The notes: generated by a model not told the origin, from the sequence alone. 28,623 nt of DNA from Bacillota bacterium (GCA_023415655.1 JAEZKD010000219.1:1-28623); one strand, 5' to 3'; positions 1-7,568 are shown, counted from the first letter of the stretch. Made by a program: numbers and translations.

Positions 1-960
1 GTATACATATATAGTTTGATTGATGGTGAAAAGTTGTATGAATTTGGTGCCAATGATGAAGTGGCACCTCGTATCTGGCATGCTTTTGATAGCTCTGCTA
101 TCTTTGATAAGAATACAGAAACACTCATTATGATTGGTGAGAACGGTGTCATCTATACGATGAAGTTAAATATAACCTATGATAAAGCAACAGGTGCATT
201 ATCCATTCATCCAACCCAAGAGGTGAAGGCTGTTTATAGTGCTCAAAGAAATTCTGAGGAAGGATTCTTATGGGGAAGTGAAAGTAGTGCAAGTGTTTGG
301 TCAAATTATTTGTTTGTCGGTGATAATGGTGGAATTGTATATTGCATTGATTTAAACACAATGCAGCTTGTTTGGACACAGGATGTATATGATGATGTGA
401 ATTCTTCCATTATTTTTGAAAAGGATGAGTCAGGCAATCAATATCTCTACGTTGCAACCACTTTAAAATACCAAACCAATGCACATAACATGGGGGAAGC
501 GAATGTATTTAAGTTAAATGCAATGACTGGGGAGATTATTTGGAGAAAGCCTTATGAAGTGCATACCGTAAAAGGGCTTGCAGGTGGATTTTTAGCTACA
601 GGAATTGTAGGAAAAGGTGTAGTAAAGGATTATGTTTATTATTTTGTATCTAAGACACCAGAGATCGATGGTGGTTATCTTGTAGCTCTGAATAAAAAAA
701 CAGGAGAAGAGGTATGGAGACTAGATCCAGGAACAGATTCTTGGAGTTCTACCAATATTGTATATACAAAAGATGGACGAGCATATCTCATCCAAGGTGG
801 TTACGATGGGAATCTTATGCTCATTGATGCAACCAAAGGAGAAATCAAAGATAAAGTGTACCTAGGTGGTGGAGGAATTGAAGCTACTTGTGCTATCTTT
901 GGCAATCAGATTGTAGGTGGAACAAGAAACGAAAAGATTGTTGGGGTGAAAATCAAATGA
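1..960 (+). CDS. PQQ-like beta-propeller protein, C-terminal part (5' end outside window)
   Basis: Frame 1 is open from the first base, so this is the C-terminal 319 residues of a longer protein; the TTG at 16 is not a convincing start because nothing stops the frame upstream. Repeated blades end in a PQQ-propeller signature: LNTMQLVWT, LNAMTGEIIWRK and LNKKTGEEVWR, each followed by a strand of the V-Y-hydrophobic type. This is the pattern of WD40/PQQ-like propellers that usually act outside the membrane as binding platforms rather than as quinone enzymes. No catalytic residues can be identified. The stop overlaps the next start as ATGA (957-960), so it is translationally coupled to the solute-binding-like protein and probably works with it. 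What the propeller binds is unknown, and the missing N-terminus, with any signal peptide, prevents a firmer call. Confidence 0.8.
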   Translation, partial: VYIYSLIDGEKLYEFGANDEVAPRIWHAFDSSAIFDKNTETLIMIGENGVIYTMKLNITYDKATGALSIHPTQEVKAVYSAQRNSEEGFLWGSESSASVWSNYLFVGDNGGIVYCIDLNTMQLVWTQDVYDDVNSSIIFEKDESGNQYLYVATTLKYQTNAHNMGEANVFKLNAMTGEIIWRKPYEVHTVKGLAGGFLATGIVGKGVVKDYVYYFVSKTPEIDGGYLVALNKKTGEEVWRLDPGTDSWSSTNIVYTKDGRAYLIQGGYDGNLMLIDATKGEIKDKVYLGGGGIEATCAIFGNQIVGGTRNEKIVGVKIK

Positions 961-1808
961 TTCAGACAAAACAAAAGTTACTTACAGTAGGAATACTGTT
1001 TTTGCTCGTTTTGATGATAGTATCAGTCAATGGATTTCATAAAGCTAAGTATGTGGTGTCAAGAGATATTGAAACCGTGGGTGAATTAGAGCATACCATT
1101 TTAGGTGGTGTAGTAGGTCGAATGCCAGATAATAGCGCAAAGATATTATTTGAGAGCCTACTTGGAGTTAAACTCAGTGGATACCAATCCTATAACGATG
1201 TTTATGAGACCCTTTCTGCCTTACGCCAAGATGAGATTCAAGCAGCTTGGTTTCCGGATGTTACAGTACGGTATCTTCTTTCTATCGAAGAAGGACTAAA
1301 AGAAATCCTCCCCAAGCTTCATACGCAGAGACAATTGGAATTTGGGATGGCTCTTAAATCAGATCATATGACATTAAGAGATGAGCTAAATGATGCATTA
1401 AAGTCCTTAGTAGATCAAGGGATTCTAGCAAACCTACAAGAAACATATATTGAGCAAGCAGCGATTGCTGAGCGATTTACTCAAGATGATTTGGAAACGG
1501 ACGAATATGAGAAAAAGCTTACCGTTGGGATTACAGGAGCAGTTTGGCCGATTGAACTGATGGATTTGGAACAAAATCCTTATGGATTTTCAGTGGCACT
1601 GATGAATGAGATTGGTAAGTTAATGCATCGTAAGATAGAGTTTGTAACCCTTCAAAATGATACTGCCTTTTCTAGTTTGATGGGTGGTAAGGTGGATTTA
1701 CTATTTTGCTATGGGACGAGTCAGAGTACCGTAACGGATGCTAAGAATTACATTATGACGAATGGTTATTACACGATGAATGAGTATTCATATCTAGTGT
1801 TGGAATAG
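957..1808 (+). CDS. membrane-anchored solute-binding-like protein with swapped (lobe 2 - lobe 1) order
   Basis: A 283-residue protein beginning at the ATG that overlaps the previous stop; an in-frame ATG at 888 lies inside the propeller gene and is ignored. Residues 7-25 form one hydrophobic segment with no lipobox cysteine, so it is likely an N-terminal anchor. Residues ~41-165 resemble the second lobe of family-3 solute-binding proteins (SBP_bac_3): a GGVVGRMPDNSAK stretch, a YQSYNDVYETLSALRQDEI stretch like the usual S-x-x-E-A-L-x-A-L-x-x-G-x-V-D, then a helix ending LVDQGILANLQETY. Residues ~187-283 resemble the first lobe: KLTVGITGAVWPIELM, NPYGFSVALMNEIGKLM, SLMGGKVDLLFCYGTSQS and a final GYYTMNEYSYLVLE. 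In ordinary family members lobe 1 comes first. The gene lies 11 bases before a matching permease. Ligand is unknown. Confidence 0.7.
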   Translation: MIQTKQKLLTVGILFLLVLMIVSVNGFHKAKYVVSRDIETVGELEHTILGGVVGRMPDNSAKILFESLLGVKLSGYQSYNDVYETLSALRQDEIQAAWFPDVTVRYLLSIEEGLKEILPKLHTQRQLEFGMALKSDHMTLRDELNDALKSLVDQGILANLQETYIEQAAIAERFTQDDLETDEYEKKLTVGITGAVWPIELMDLEQNPYGFSVALMNEIGKLMHRKIEFVTLQNDTAFSSLMGGKVDLLFCYGTSQSTVTDAKNYIMTNGYYTMNEYSYLVLE

Positions 1809-1819
1809 GGGGGGAGATT

Positions 1820-2497
1820 ATGAGTATATTAAGAAATCTGCTGGATGCAGTACAGACGAATTTAATCTCTGGAGATGCTTATTATATCATTGCAAAGGGA
1901 ATCTTTACTACCATTGCAATCACAATTATAGTATGGGCAATTACAGTGATCTTCGGTGCAGGATTAAGCTATTGTATGTCTTATGAGATAAGAGTACTCT
2001 CAATCCTCTCATCAAGTATAAGCTTTGTGCTTCGAAGTACCCCTGTCTTATTATTCTTGCTATTGATGTATTATGTAGTTTTTCAAAGTGTAAACCTGAA
2101 TCTAATTCTTTTGTCTGGTACAACCATAGGTCTTTATGGAGCAGGACATTTTTCCGAGATGCTAGCACGCCAGGTAAAAAGAGCAAGTAAAGACCAAGAA
2201 GAACCTCTTATTAAAAGATTACGTCATGTTTACTTTACAGTTACCTTGCCTCAGATGGTGGAGGATACTGCATTTATGACAAAGCGATTACTAATTCAGT
2301 TATTTCAATGGACAACCGTTGTTGGTTACATCACGGTTAATGATTTGACCGAGGTTATGAATCGTATCGGGCAAAGAACCATGTATCCATTCTTCTCAAT
2401 TGCTGTATGTATATTATTTTATCTGCTAGGTACCATTGTGATTGAGGTGATTTTTCAATTCATTGAAAAAAGAATCATAAAAAAATTAGACAGTTAA
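1820..2497 (+). CDS. amino-acid-type ABC transporter permease subunit (divergent)
   Basis: A 225-residue, strongly hydrophobic protein with about five membrane spans, resembling the HisM/GlnP-type permease (BPD_transp_1). It keeps the N-terminal leader and the typical stretch LRSTPVLLFLLLMYYVVFQ, equivalent to the R-G-T-P-L-L-V-Q-L region of polar amino-acid permeases. The cytoplasmic EAA loop, which docks the ATPase, lies around residues 115-150 and is degenerate: the usual E-A-A-x-x-x-G becomes a charged stretch ending VTLPQMVED. A GGGGGGAG-like ribosome binding site (1808-1816) supports the start. It follows the solute-binding-like gene by 11 bases, but no ABC ATPase gene follows; a large terminator hairpin comes next. 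It may borrow an ATPase encoded elsewhere or upstream, or the complex may no longer transport. Confidence 0.75.
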   Translation: MSILRNLLDAVQTNLISGDAYYIIAKGIFTTIAITIIVWAITVIFGAGLSYCMSYEIRVLSILSSSISFVLRSTPVLLFLLLMYYVVFQSVNLNLILLSGTTIGLYGAGHFSEMLARQVKRASKDQEEPLIKRLRHVYFTVTLPQMVEDTAFMTKRLLIQLFQWTTVVGYITVNDLTEVMNRIGQRTMYPFFSIAVCILFYLLGTIVIEVIFQFIEKRIIKKLDS

Positions 2498-2519
2498 GAT
2501 ATCATTCATCATACAAGGG

Positions 2520-2594
2520 AAAAAGCCTCATCCCATCCAATCTTTTGTACATATAAACTATTAAGACAAAAGATTGGATGGGATGAGGCTTTTT
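2520..2594. terminator. bidirectional terminator with 29-bp perfect stem
   Basis: Arms 2520-2548 and 2566-2594 are exact reverse complements over 29 bp, with a 17-nt loop; the arms begin with A5 and end with T5, so each strand carries a U-tract. It lies between the 3' ends of the convergent permease gene and TAXI lipoprotein gene and can serve both. Confidence 0.9.
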
Positions 2595-2615
2595 CATTAT
2601 TAGCATAGAGTACCT

Positions 2616-3596
2616 TTAGTCTATAATTCCGACTTCCCTATAATATTTTTTAGCACCATTGTGGAGTGGCAAATCAGATAGATCGGTAATGGTTCCTTCC
2701 ATCGTAATCGAATTTAAGACAGGATTAGTTAATTTTAGATCCTCGATATGTTCCCAAAAGGTTTTTGTTAAATCATAAATGATCTCATCTGGCACCTCGC
2801 AAGAAGTAACCATAACTAATTTTACCGCAGTAGTCTTAATATCTTCTTCTTGATTCGCATAAGTTCCTTCTGGTATGACATAATTCGCATACCATGGATA
2901 TTGGGATTGAAGTGCGACAATCACAGAATCATCGATACTAATCAACCGTCCAATATTATTCTCTGTTAAGGCTGCGATAGCTTCATTTGGGATACCAGCC
3001 ATAAACCAAAACCCATCGAGTTGGTTCTCTGTCATTAACTTAATCGAGTCAGTATAGCTTGCATGTACTAAGTCCATGGATGTCTCGATATCAATTGCAA
3101 TTGTCTGATAGTGTAATAAGGCCTCAGATAAGGTGGTTCCTCCAACCACTCCTGGTGAGAAGCGTTTACCGACAAGATCTGATAAGCTCATGATATCACT
3201 ATCGGCTTTCACAATGACTTGATTTGGATTGTAGTATAAGCCTGCAATTACTCGTAAATTCTCATTGGAATCGTCTAAAAAAACACCGGTTCCAGTATAG
3301 GCTTCATAAGCAATGCTAGTTACTGCAAAACCAATAGTATTTTTATTTTCTTTGATCGACTTTAAATTATCTACTCCACCATTGGAAGCAACGGCAGAAG
3401 CCTTTATGTAAGGAAGAGCATCATTCCAGATTGTTGAAACATCATTACCAAGCTGATAGATGCTACCTGTGCTGTCAGCGGTTGTTATAGTAATAGCAGT
3501 CGGTGATTTGGTCTCTTGTGCTGTTTTTTTACAGCTAGCTAGTAAGGTGGCTGAGATACAAACAAGTAGAAGAAGGCTTTTTATTCGTTTCTTCAT
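2616..3596 (-). CDS. TAXI-family TRAP-type solute-binding lipoprotein
   Basis: A 326-residue protein with a lipoprotein signal peptide: basic MKKRIK start, hydrophobic core, and lipobox LLASC with Cys22 as the likely lipidated residue. The mature part matches the TAXI/NMT1-like binding proteins of TRAP transporters: the ITTADSTGSIYQLG opening (family T-G-G-x-x-G-x-Y-x-x-G), a SNGGVDNLKSI stretch, a middle DLVGKRFSPGVVGGTT segment, and late FWFMAGIPNEAI and YVIPEGTY motifs. Such proteins bind small organic acids such as glutamate or other carboxylates, but the ligand cannot be read here. The normal partner, a fused TRAP membrane protein, is absent from both flanks. An AGGAG ribosome binding site lies 7 bases upstream of the start and a consensus-like promoter upstream of that. 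It is transcribed alone, away from the chemoreceptor gene, and it could serve a transporter elsewhere or act as a chemoreceptor ligand carrier. Confidence 0.85.
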   Translation of the reverse strand: MKKRIKSLLLLVCISATLLASCKKTAQETKSPTAITITTADSTGSIYQLGNDVSTIWNDALPYIKASAVASNGGVDNLKSIKENKNTIGFAVTSIAYEAYTGTGVFLDDSNENLRVIAGLYYNPNQVIVKADSDIMSLSDLVGKRFSPGVVGGTTLSEALLHYQTIAIDIETSMDLVHASYTDSIKLMTENQLDGFWFMAGIPNEAIAALTENNIGRLISIDDSVIVALQSQYPWYANYVIPEGTYANQEEDIKTTAVKLVMVTSCEVPDEIIYDLTKTFWEHIEDLKLTNPVLNSITMEGTITDLSDLPLHNGAKKYYREVGIID

Positions 3597-3932
3597 CTAT
3601 AAACTCCTATTCTTTCAATTATTGTACATAAATATATCAGTTTTTGACAATAAAGTCAAACCTATCTACATAAAATGTGAAGTTTCATATTTCAAATAGA
3701 TATAAAATATAGTAAAAATCTAGAAGTGAACTTCAAAAAAATAGTAATTTTATTATTCTATAAGTTGAATACAAAGAAAGTTTTATTGTACTTTAATTGT
3801 AAAACATTATAGAATCTGCTCATTTTTAAGAAGGGTTGTAAAAAAAATGAAAAAAATTGAATTAATTAGTGATTAAAAACTTATCACATGACGATATATT
3901 GATATCTTGAAAAACTAAGATGGAGGTTTGGA
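3597..3932. other. AT-rich divergent intergenic region
   Basis: This 336-base gap separates the divergent TAXI lipoprotein and chemoreceptor genes. It holds the minus-strand promoter of the former (3631-3659) and a possible sigma-D-like -10 for the latter, GACGATAT at 3890-3897, without a recognisable TAAA -35 box at the right distance. I see no other gene, repeat or RNA in it. Confidence 0.5.
3631..3659 (-). promoter_or_regulatory. sigma-A promoter of the TAXI lipoprotein gene
   Basis: Read on the minus strand: TTGACT (3659-3654), 17-base spacer, TATATT (3636-3631). The predicted transcript starts near 3624, giving a leader of about 28 bases that contains the AGGAG site. Confidence 0.65.
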
Positions 3933-5633
3933 ATGAAAAAGAAAAATAAAAGAATCATACTTCATTCAATCAAAGTTAAAGTCATTGCAATTGTATTGAT
4001 TACATCAATAGTAGCAGTAGGATGGAACTTAGCCAATGCATTACCAATGATACATAGTGAGCTAAAAAAGCAAGCCACAATTGAAATTGATGCACTTGCA
4101 GATGCCTATGGCTTATTAGTAGGCAACACACTGGAACTAAATCAAGGTGATGTATCGTATGAGGAGTATCACGAGCTTTTAAAAGATGTGAAATTATTAA
4201 ATTATGAATCGAGTTATGCTTATGTTGTGAAAGAGGATGGAACCATGTTATACCATCCAACAAAAGATAAGGTTGGGAATAAGGTAGAGAATGCGGTAAT
4301 TACTGATGTTGTGAATCGACTTTCGAATGGTGAGGATTTAGATTCTGAAGTTGTAAGTTATGAGTATAAAGGAATCCAGAAGCTTGCAGGATACAAAATT
4401 ACTGGTAATCCAAGAGTAATCGTTGTAGTAACAACAGATGAAACAGATGTTTTTGCACCATATAAGACCTTATCTTCTAGATTAATGACAGGCAGTATTG
4501 TGGGTGGAATTATTATGTTAGTTGTAGGTTGGATCTATGCAAGTGGAATGGTACGACCAATGAAACGTCTTGAAAAGATGATGGAACGTATGTCTAACCT
4601 AAATCTGACTCCTGATGATAATCTTGAGGTACTGATAAAACGTAAGGATGAATATGGTGTTGTAAGTCGTGCAACGAAGGTAATGAAAGATAATATCAGT
4701 GAGATTCTAAATGAAATTGTTATGGTATCAGATAAAATGAGCATGAATGCAGAACAATTGCAACAATTTGCAATTGAGGTAACCTCAAATTCAACAGATA
4801 ATTCTGCAACTTCAGAAGAGTTAGCAGCAGGTATGCAAGAGACTTCTGCAACAACAGAAGCAGTAGACTCTCACATTGCACAAATTGAAGCGAAAACAGA
4901 GGATATTAATCAGTTGACTGATGATGGTAAGCTTATGGCAGAGAATATCCAAATGAGAGCACTTCATCTAAAGACATCGAGTGAAAAAGCTAGAACTGCA
5001 GCTCAAGATATGTATGCGGAGGTAAAAGAAAAAACAACAATCGCAATTGAACAATCAAAAGCGGTACAACAGATTCATACATTAACGAAAGCCATTATGG
5101 AGATTGCTGCGCAGACAAGATTATTGTCCTTAAATGCATCAATTGAAGCCGCCAGAGCTGGAGAAACAGGAAGAGGCTTTGCTGTGGTAGCTAGTGAGAT
5201 AGGTTCACTTGCTGAACAGTCAACGTCAGCAGTTTCTGATATCACGGATATCGTAGAAAGTATACATAATGCAGTGTCAAATATGACCGATTGTCTAGAA
5301 AAGACGTTGGAGTATCTAGATACAACCGTATCCAAGGATTATAATGAATTTATCGAGGTAAGTACCCAGTATAATAAAGATGCTCAACAATTTAATGAAT
5401 CCATGCAGGTCATTGATGATGGAATCAATGAATTAATGTCAAATGTGAATGATATCACAGAAGCAATCAATGGTATTAGCAGCACCATCAATGAAGCAGC
5501 TACTGGGGTTAATGATATTGCTCAAAAAACATCGAATACAGTTGAACTTACTGTATTAACCTCAAAAAAAGTAGAGGAATCAGTTAACTTAACACAAGAG
5601 CTCTGTGGACTTGTGAATCGTTTTGAATTTTAG
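3933..5633 (+). CDS. methyl-accepting chemotaxis protein with extracellular Cache-like sensor
   Basis: A 566-residue membrane chemoreceptor. A first span (about residues 13-34) is followed by a ~150-residue extracellular region with a Cache-type core (YAYVVKEDGTMLYHPTKDKVG). A second span lies at about 187-207, then a HAMP linker starting at VRPMKRLEKM, and a long helical signalling domain to the C-terminus. The CheA/CheW-binding hairpin tip is well conserved near residues 391-432 (LLSLNASIEAARAGETGRG, FAVVASEIGSLAEQS). Such receptors bind a small molecule outside and control the CheA kinase. The start is supported by GGAGG (3922-3926). No che or flagellar genes are adjacent, so it is a stand-alone receptor; its presence implies a motile cell. 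A large-loop hairpin ends the gene. Upstream, 3890-3897 resembles a sigma-D (sigma-28) -10 element, but no matching -35 is seen. Ligand unknown. Confidence 0.93.
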   Translation: MKKKNKRIILHSIKVKVIAIVLITSIVAVGWNLANALPMIHSELKKQATIEIDALADAYGLLVGNTLELNQGDVSYEEYHELLKDVKLLNYESSYAYVVKEDGTMLYHPTKDKVGNKVENAVITDVVNRLSNGEDLDSEVVSYEYKGIQKLAGYKITGNPRVIVVVTTDETDVFAPYKTLSSRLMTGSIVGGIIMLVVGWIYASGMVRPMKRLEKMMERMSNLNLTPDDNLEVLIKRKDEYGVVSRATKVMKDNISEILNEIVMVSDKMSMNAEQLQQFAIEVTSNSTDNSATSEELAAGMQETSATTEAVDSHIAQIEAKTEDINQLTDDGKLMAENIQMRALHLKTSSEKARTAAQDMYAEVKEKTTIAIEQSKAVQQIHTLTKAIMEIAAQTRLLSLNASIEAARAGETGRGFAVVASEIGSLAEQSTSAVSDITDIVESIHNAVSNMTDCLEKTLEYLDTTVSKDYNEFIEVSTQYNKDAQQFNESMQVIDDGINELMSNVNDITEAINGISSTINEAATGVNDIAQKTSNTVELTVLTSKKVEESVNLTQELCGLVNRFEF

Positions 5634-5649
5634 CCAGACTTGACTTATG

Positions 5650-5720
5650 AAATCGCTTTTCATATAATTAGTATGTTGCTATTTTTGGTAAATAGTGTAT
5701 ACGATGAAAAGCGATTTTTT
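5650..5720 (+). terminator. terminator of the chemoreceptor gene, 14-bp stem and 40-nt loop
   Basis: Arms 5650-5663 and 5704-5717 pair perfectly over 14 bp and the second arm runs into T6 (5715-5720). The loop is unusually long (40 nt). It ends only 6 bases before the ribosome binding site of the FAD protein, and the loop holds a weak promoter-like pair (TTGCTA, 16 bases, TATACG). Confidence 0.65.
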
Positions 5721-5739
5721 CAATGAAAGGGAGAGGGAT

Positions 5740-7140
5740 ATGAAGCAATATGATGTGGTAATAATTGGGGCGGGTCCAGCCGGCATATTTACAGCCTTAG
5801 AAATGATTAAAAAGGGTAGTCAAAAAAGAATTGCAATTATCGAAAAAGGGAAGCCAGTTGAGAAACGTAGCTGTCCAAAAACCAAAACGAAGCAATGTGT
5901 TAATTGTAAGCCGTATTGTCACATCACAACTGGTTTTTCAGGTGCTGGTGCATTCTCTGATGGAAAGCTATCATTAAGTTATGAAGTAGGTGGGGATTTA
6001 CCTACATTGATTGGGGAAGATTTGGCTCAAGAAACCATTCATTATACAGATGGTATTTATCTTGAATTCGGTGCAGATTCTAAGATTGAAGGGATTGGAG
6101 AACCGGAAAAGACAAAAGAGATAAGAAAGCGTGCAATTCAAGCAGGCTTAAAGCTGGTAGATTGTCCAATACGTCATCTTGGAACTGAAAAAGCGCAGCA
6201 GATATATCAAAGTATTGAAGAGTTCTTAATTGAGCATGGTGTTGAAATTTATTTTGATTGTCATTGCAAAAACTTAATCATAGAAGATGGTATCTGCAAA
6301 GGGGCTATTATAGAGAATGCCGTTACACAGAAAGAGCAAGAACCATTGATGGGGGATAATATTATCGTTGCTACCGGTAGAAAAGGTGCAGATTGGCTTG
6401 AAAAATTATGTGAGGAACATGATATTGAACATCAACCTGGAACCGTTGATATCGGCGTACGTGTCGAAGTTCGTAATGAAATCATGGAGGATGTCAATAA
6501 AGTTTTGTATGAATCAAAGCTAATTGGATATCCAGCTCCATTTAAGAATAAAGTAAGAACCTTTTGTCAAAATCCAGGTGGTTTTGTAAGTCAAGAAAAT
6601 TATGATAATGACTTAGCGGTAGTAAACGGCCATTCCTATAAGGAAACGAAGTCCAATAATACAAACCTAGCTATTCTAGTATCACATAATTTTAACCAGC
6701 CATTCAACCAGCCAATTGCTTATGCACAAAAAGTTGGTGAATTGACCAATATGCTAAGCTGTGGACGCATCCTTGTTCAACGTTATGGGGACATTCTTTC
6801 TGGCAAAAGAACCTGGCCAAAGGAATTAAGTCAAAGTAACGTTAAACCAACTCTGCCAGATGCAGTTGCAGGAGATATTACAGCAGCAATGCCTTATCGT
6901 GCAATGACCAATATCATCAACTTCATTCAAGCAGTTGATAACGTGGTACCTGGTTTTGCAAGTAATGAAACTTTATTATACTCTCCAGAATTAAAGTTTT
7001 ATAGCAATCGAATCAAAATGACACCAGAATTTGATACCAACATTCAAGGCTTACATTGTCTTGGCGATTCTTCCGGATGGACCAGAGGTCTGATGATGGC
7101 ATCAGTGATGGGTGTTTTGATGGGTAGAAAATTGGTATAA
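5740..7140 (+). CDS. COG2509-type FAD-dependent dehydrogenase
   Basis: A 466-residue flavoprotein of the uncharacterised FAD-dependent dehydrogenase family (COG2509). I chose the ATG at 5740, which has GGGAGAGGG just upstream; the earlier in-frame ATG codons at 5695 and 5704 lie in the terminator hairpin. The N-terminus has a Rossmann dinucleotide fold, VVIIGAGPAGIF (G10, G12, G15), with the acidic strand end at IAIIEKG. A cysteine cluster follows (C45, C53, C56, C60) and then TTGFSGAGAFSDGKL, hallmarks of this family. A second nucleotide-binding strand is at NIIVATGRKGADWL, and the C-terminus has the FAD-closing motif LGDSSGWTRGLMMASVMG. Family members are thought to be redox enzymes; substrate and partner are not established. 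The four cysteines could hold a metal or Fe-S centre, which is my inference. It is monocistronic, with a large hairpin downstream. Confidence 0.88.
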   Translation: MKQYDVVIIGAGPAGIFTALEMIKKGSQKRIAIIEKGKPVEKRSCPKTKTKQCVNCKPYCHITTGFSGAGAFSDGKLSLSYEVGGDLPTLIGEDLAQETIHYTDGIYLEFGADSKIEGIGEPEKTKEIRKRAIQAGLKLVDCPIRHLGTEKAQQIYQSIEEFLIEHGVEIYFDCHCKNLIIEDGICKGAIIENAVTQKEQEPLMGDNIIVATGRKGADWLEKLCEEHDIEHQPGTVDIGVRVEVRNEIMEDVNKVLYESKLIGYPAPFKNKVRTFCQNPGGFVSQENYDNDLAVVNGHSYKETKSNNTNLAILVSHNFNQPFNQPIAYAQKVGELTNMLSCGRILVQRYGDILSGKRTWPKELSQSNVKPTLPDAVAGDITAAMPYRAMTNIINFIQAVDNVVPGFASNETLLYSPELKFYSNRIKMTPEFDTNIQGLHCLGDSSGWTRGLMMASVMGVLMGRKLV

Positions 7141-7170
7141 GGATCAATTGAGTGAAACAAAAATACATAC

Positions 7171-7287
7171 GGAGAGTCGTATAGTTTGCTCGGTACCTCT
7201 AAAAAGATACCATATTTTGAGCATATGATGTGTAAACCACATGATATGGGATCTTTTAGAGGTACCAATCAAACATTACGATACTCC
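7171..7287. repeat. 117-bp large imperfect palindrome (hairpin) downstream of the FAD gene
   Basis: The outer arms (7171-7204 and 7254-7287) match over about 34 positions with three short mismatched patches; the inner 13 bp (GGTACCTCTAAAA, 7192-7204, with its complement 7254-7266) are perfect. A second inner stem closes around the centre near 7228-7247. It could terminate the FAD gene, but no clean U-tract follows. Its architecture resembles the two hairpin elements at 22255 and 24276, though its sequence does not. A separate 9-bp stem (7301-7309 with 7322-7330) follows it. Confidence 0.7.
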
Positions 7288-7372
7288 TTAACCCTTGATT
7301 GTCCATACGACAATTAGCATGCGTATGGACAAATATTCCTGCCCCATAATAAAAAAAACATTAACAAAGCTA

Positions 7373-7401
7373 TTGACAATTCAAACAATTCATAGTAATA
7401 T
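7373..7401 (+). promoter_or_regulatory. promoter of tRNA-Trp
   Basis: TTGACA (7373-7378), 17-base spacer, TAATAT (7396-7401). The predicted start is near 7408, about 36 bases before the mature tRNA. This is one of the strongest promoters by consensus in the window. Confidence 0.8.
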
Positions 7402-7443
7402 ATTTAAGCAACGTACGGGAAGTACAAGCAAACAATCTCATAT

Positions 7444-7516
7444 AGGGGTATAGTTCAGTTGGTAGAATAACGGTCTCCAAAACCGCAGGTCGTGGGTTCA
7501 AGTCCTACTGCCCCTG
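7444..7516 (+). tRNA. tRNA-Trp (anticodon CCA)
   Basis: The 73 bases fold into a standard cloverleaf: acceptor AGGGGTA with TGCCCCT, D arm GTTC/GAAT, anticodon loop CTCCAAA with anticodon CCA, five-base variable loop AGGTC, T arm GTGGG-TTCAAGT-CCTAC, and discriminator G73, the bacterial tRNA-Trp identity base. The anticodon stem has an A27-C43 mismatch at its outer pair and the D stem has a G10-U25 wobble. CCA is not encoded; the sequence continues TTATT. It has its own promoter and terminator and no adjacent tRNA. Confidence 0.93.
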
Positions 7517-7521
7517 TTATT

Positions 7522-7560
7522 AAGAAAGCCTTACAAATTAGCGTTTGTAGGGCTTTCTTT
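7522..7560 (+). terminator. terminator of tRNA-Trp
   Basis: A 16-bp stem (AAGAAAGCC-T-TACAAA, first arm starting at 7522) with one G-U pair and a 6-base loop, starting 5 bases after the tRNA; the second arm ends in a T-rich run to 7560. Confidence 0.85.
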
Positions 7561-7568
7561 ATGTACGT

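Noticed and set aside
3890..3897. Sigma-D (sigma-28) promoter for the chemoreceptor
   Set aside because: GACGATAT resembles the -10 element, but no TAAA box lies 15 bases upstream, so I did not list it as a promoter.
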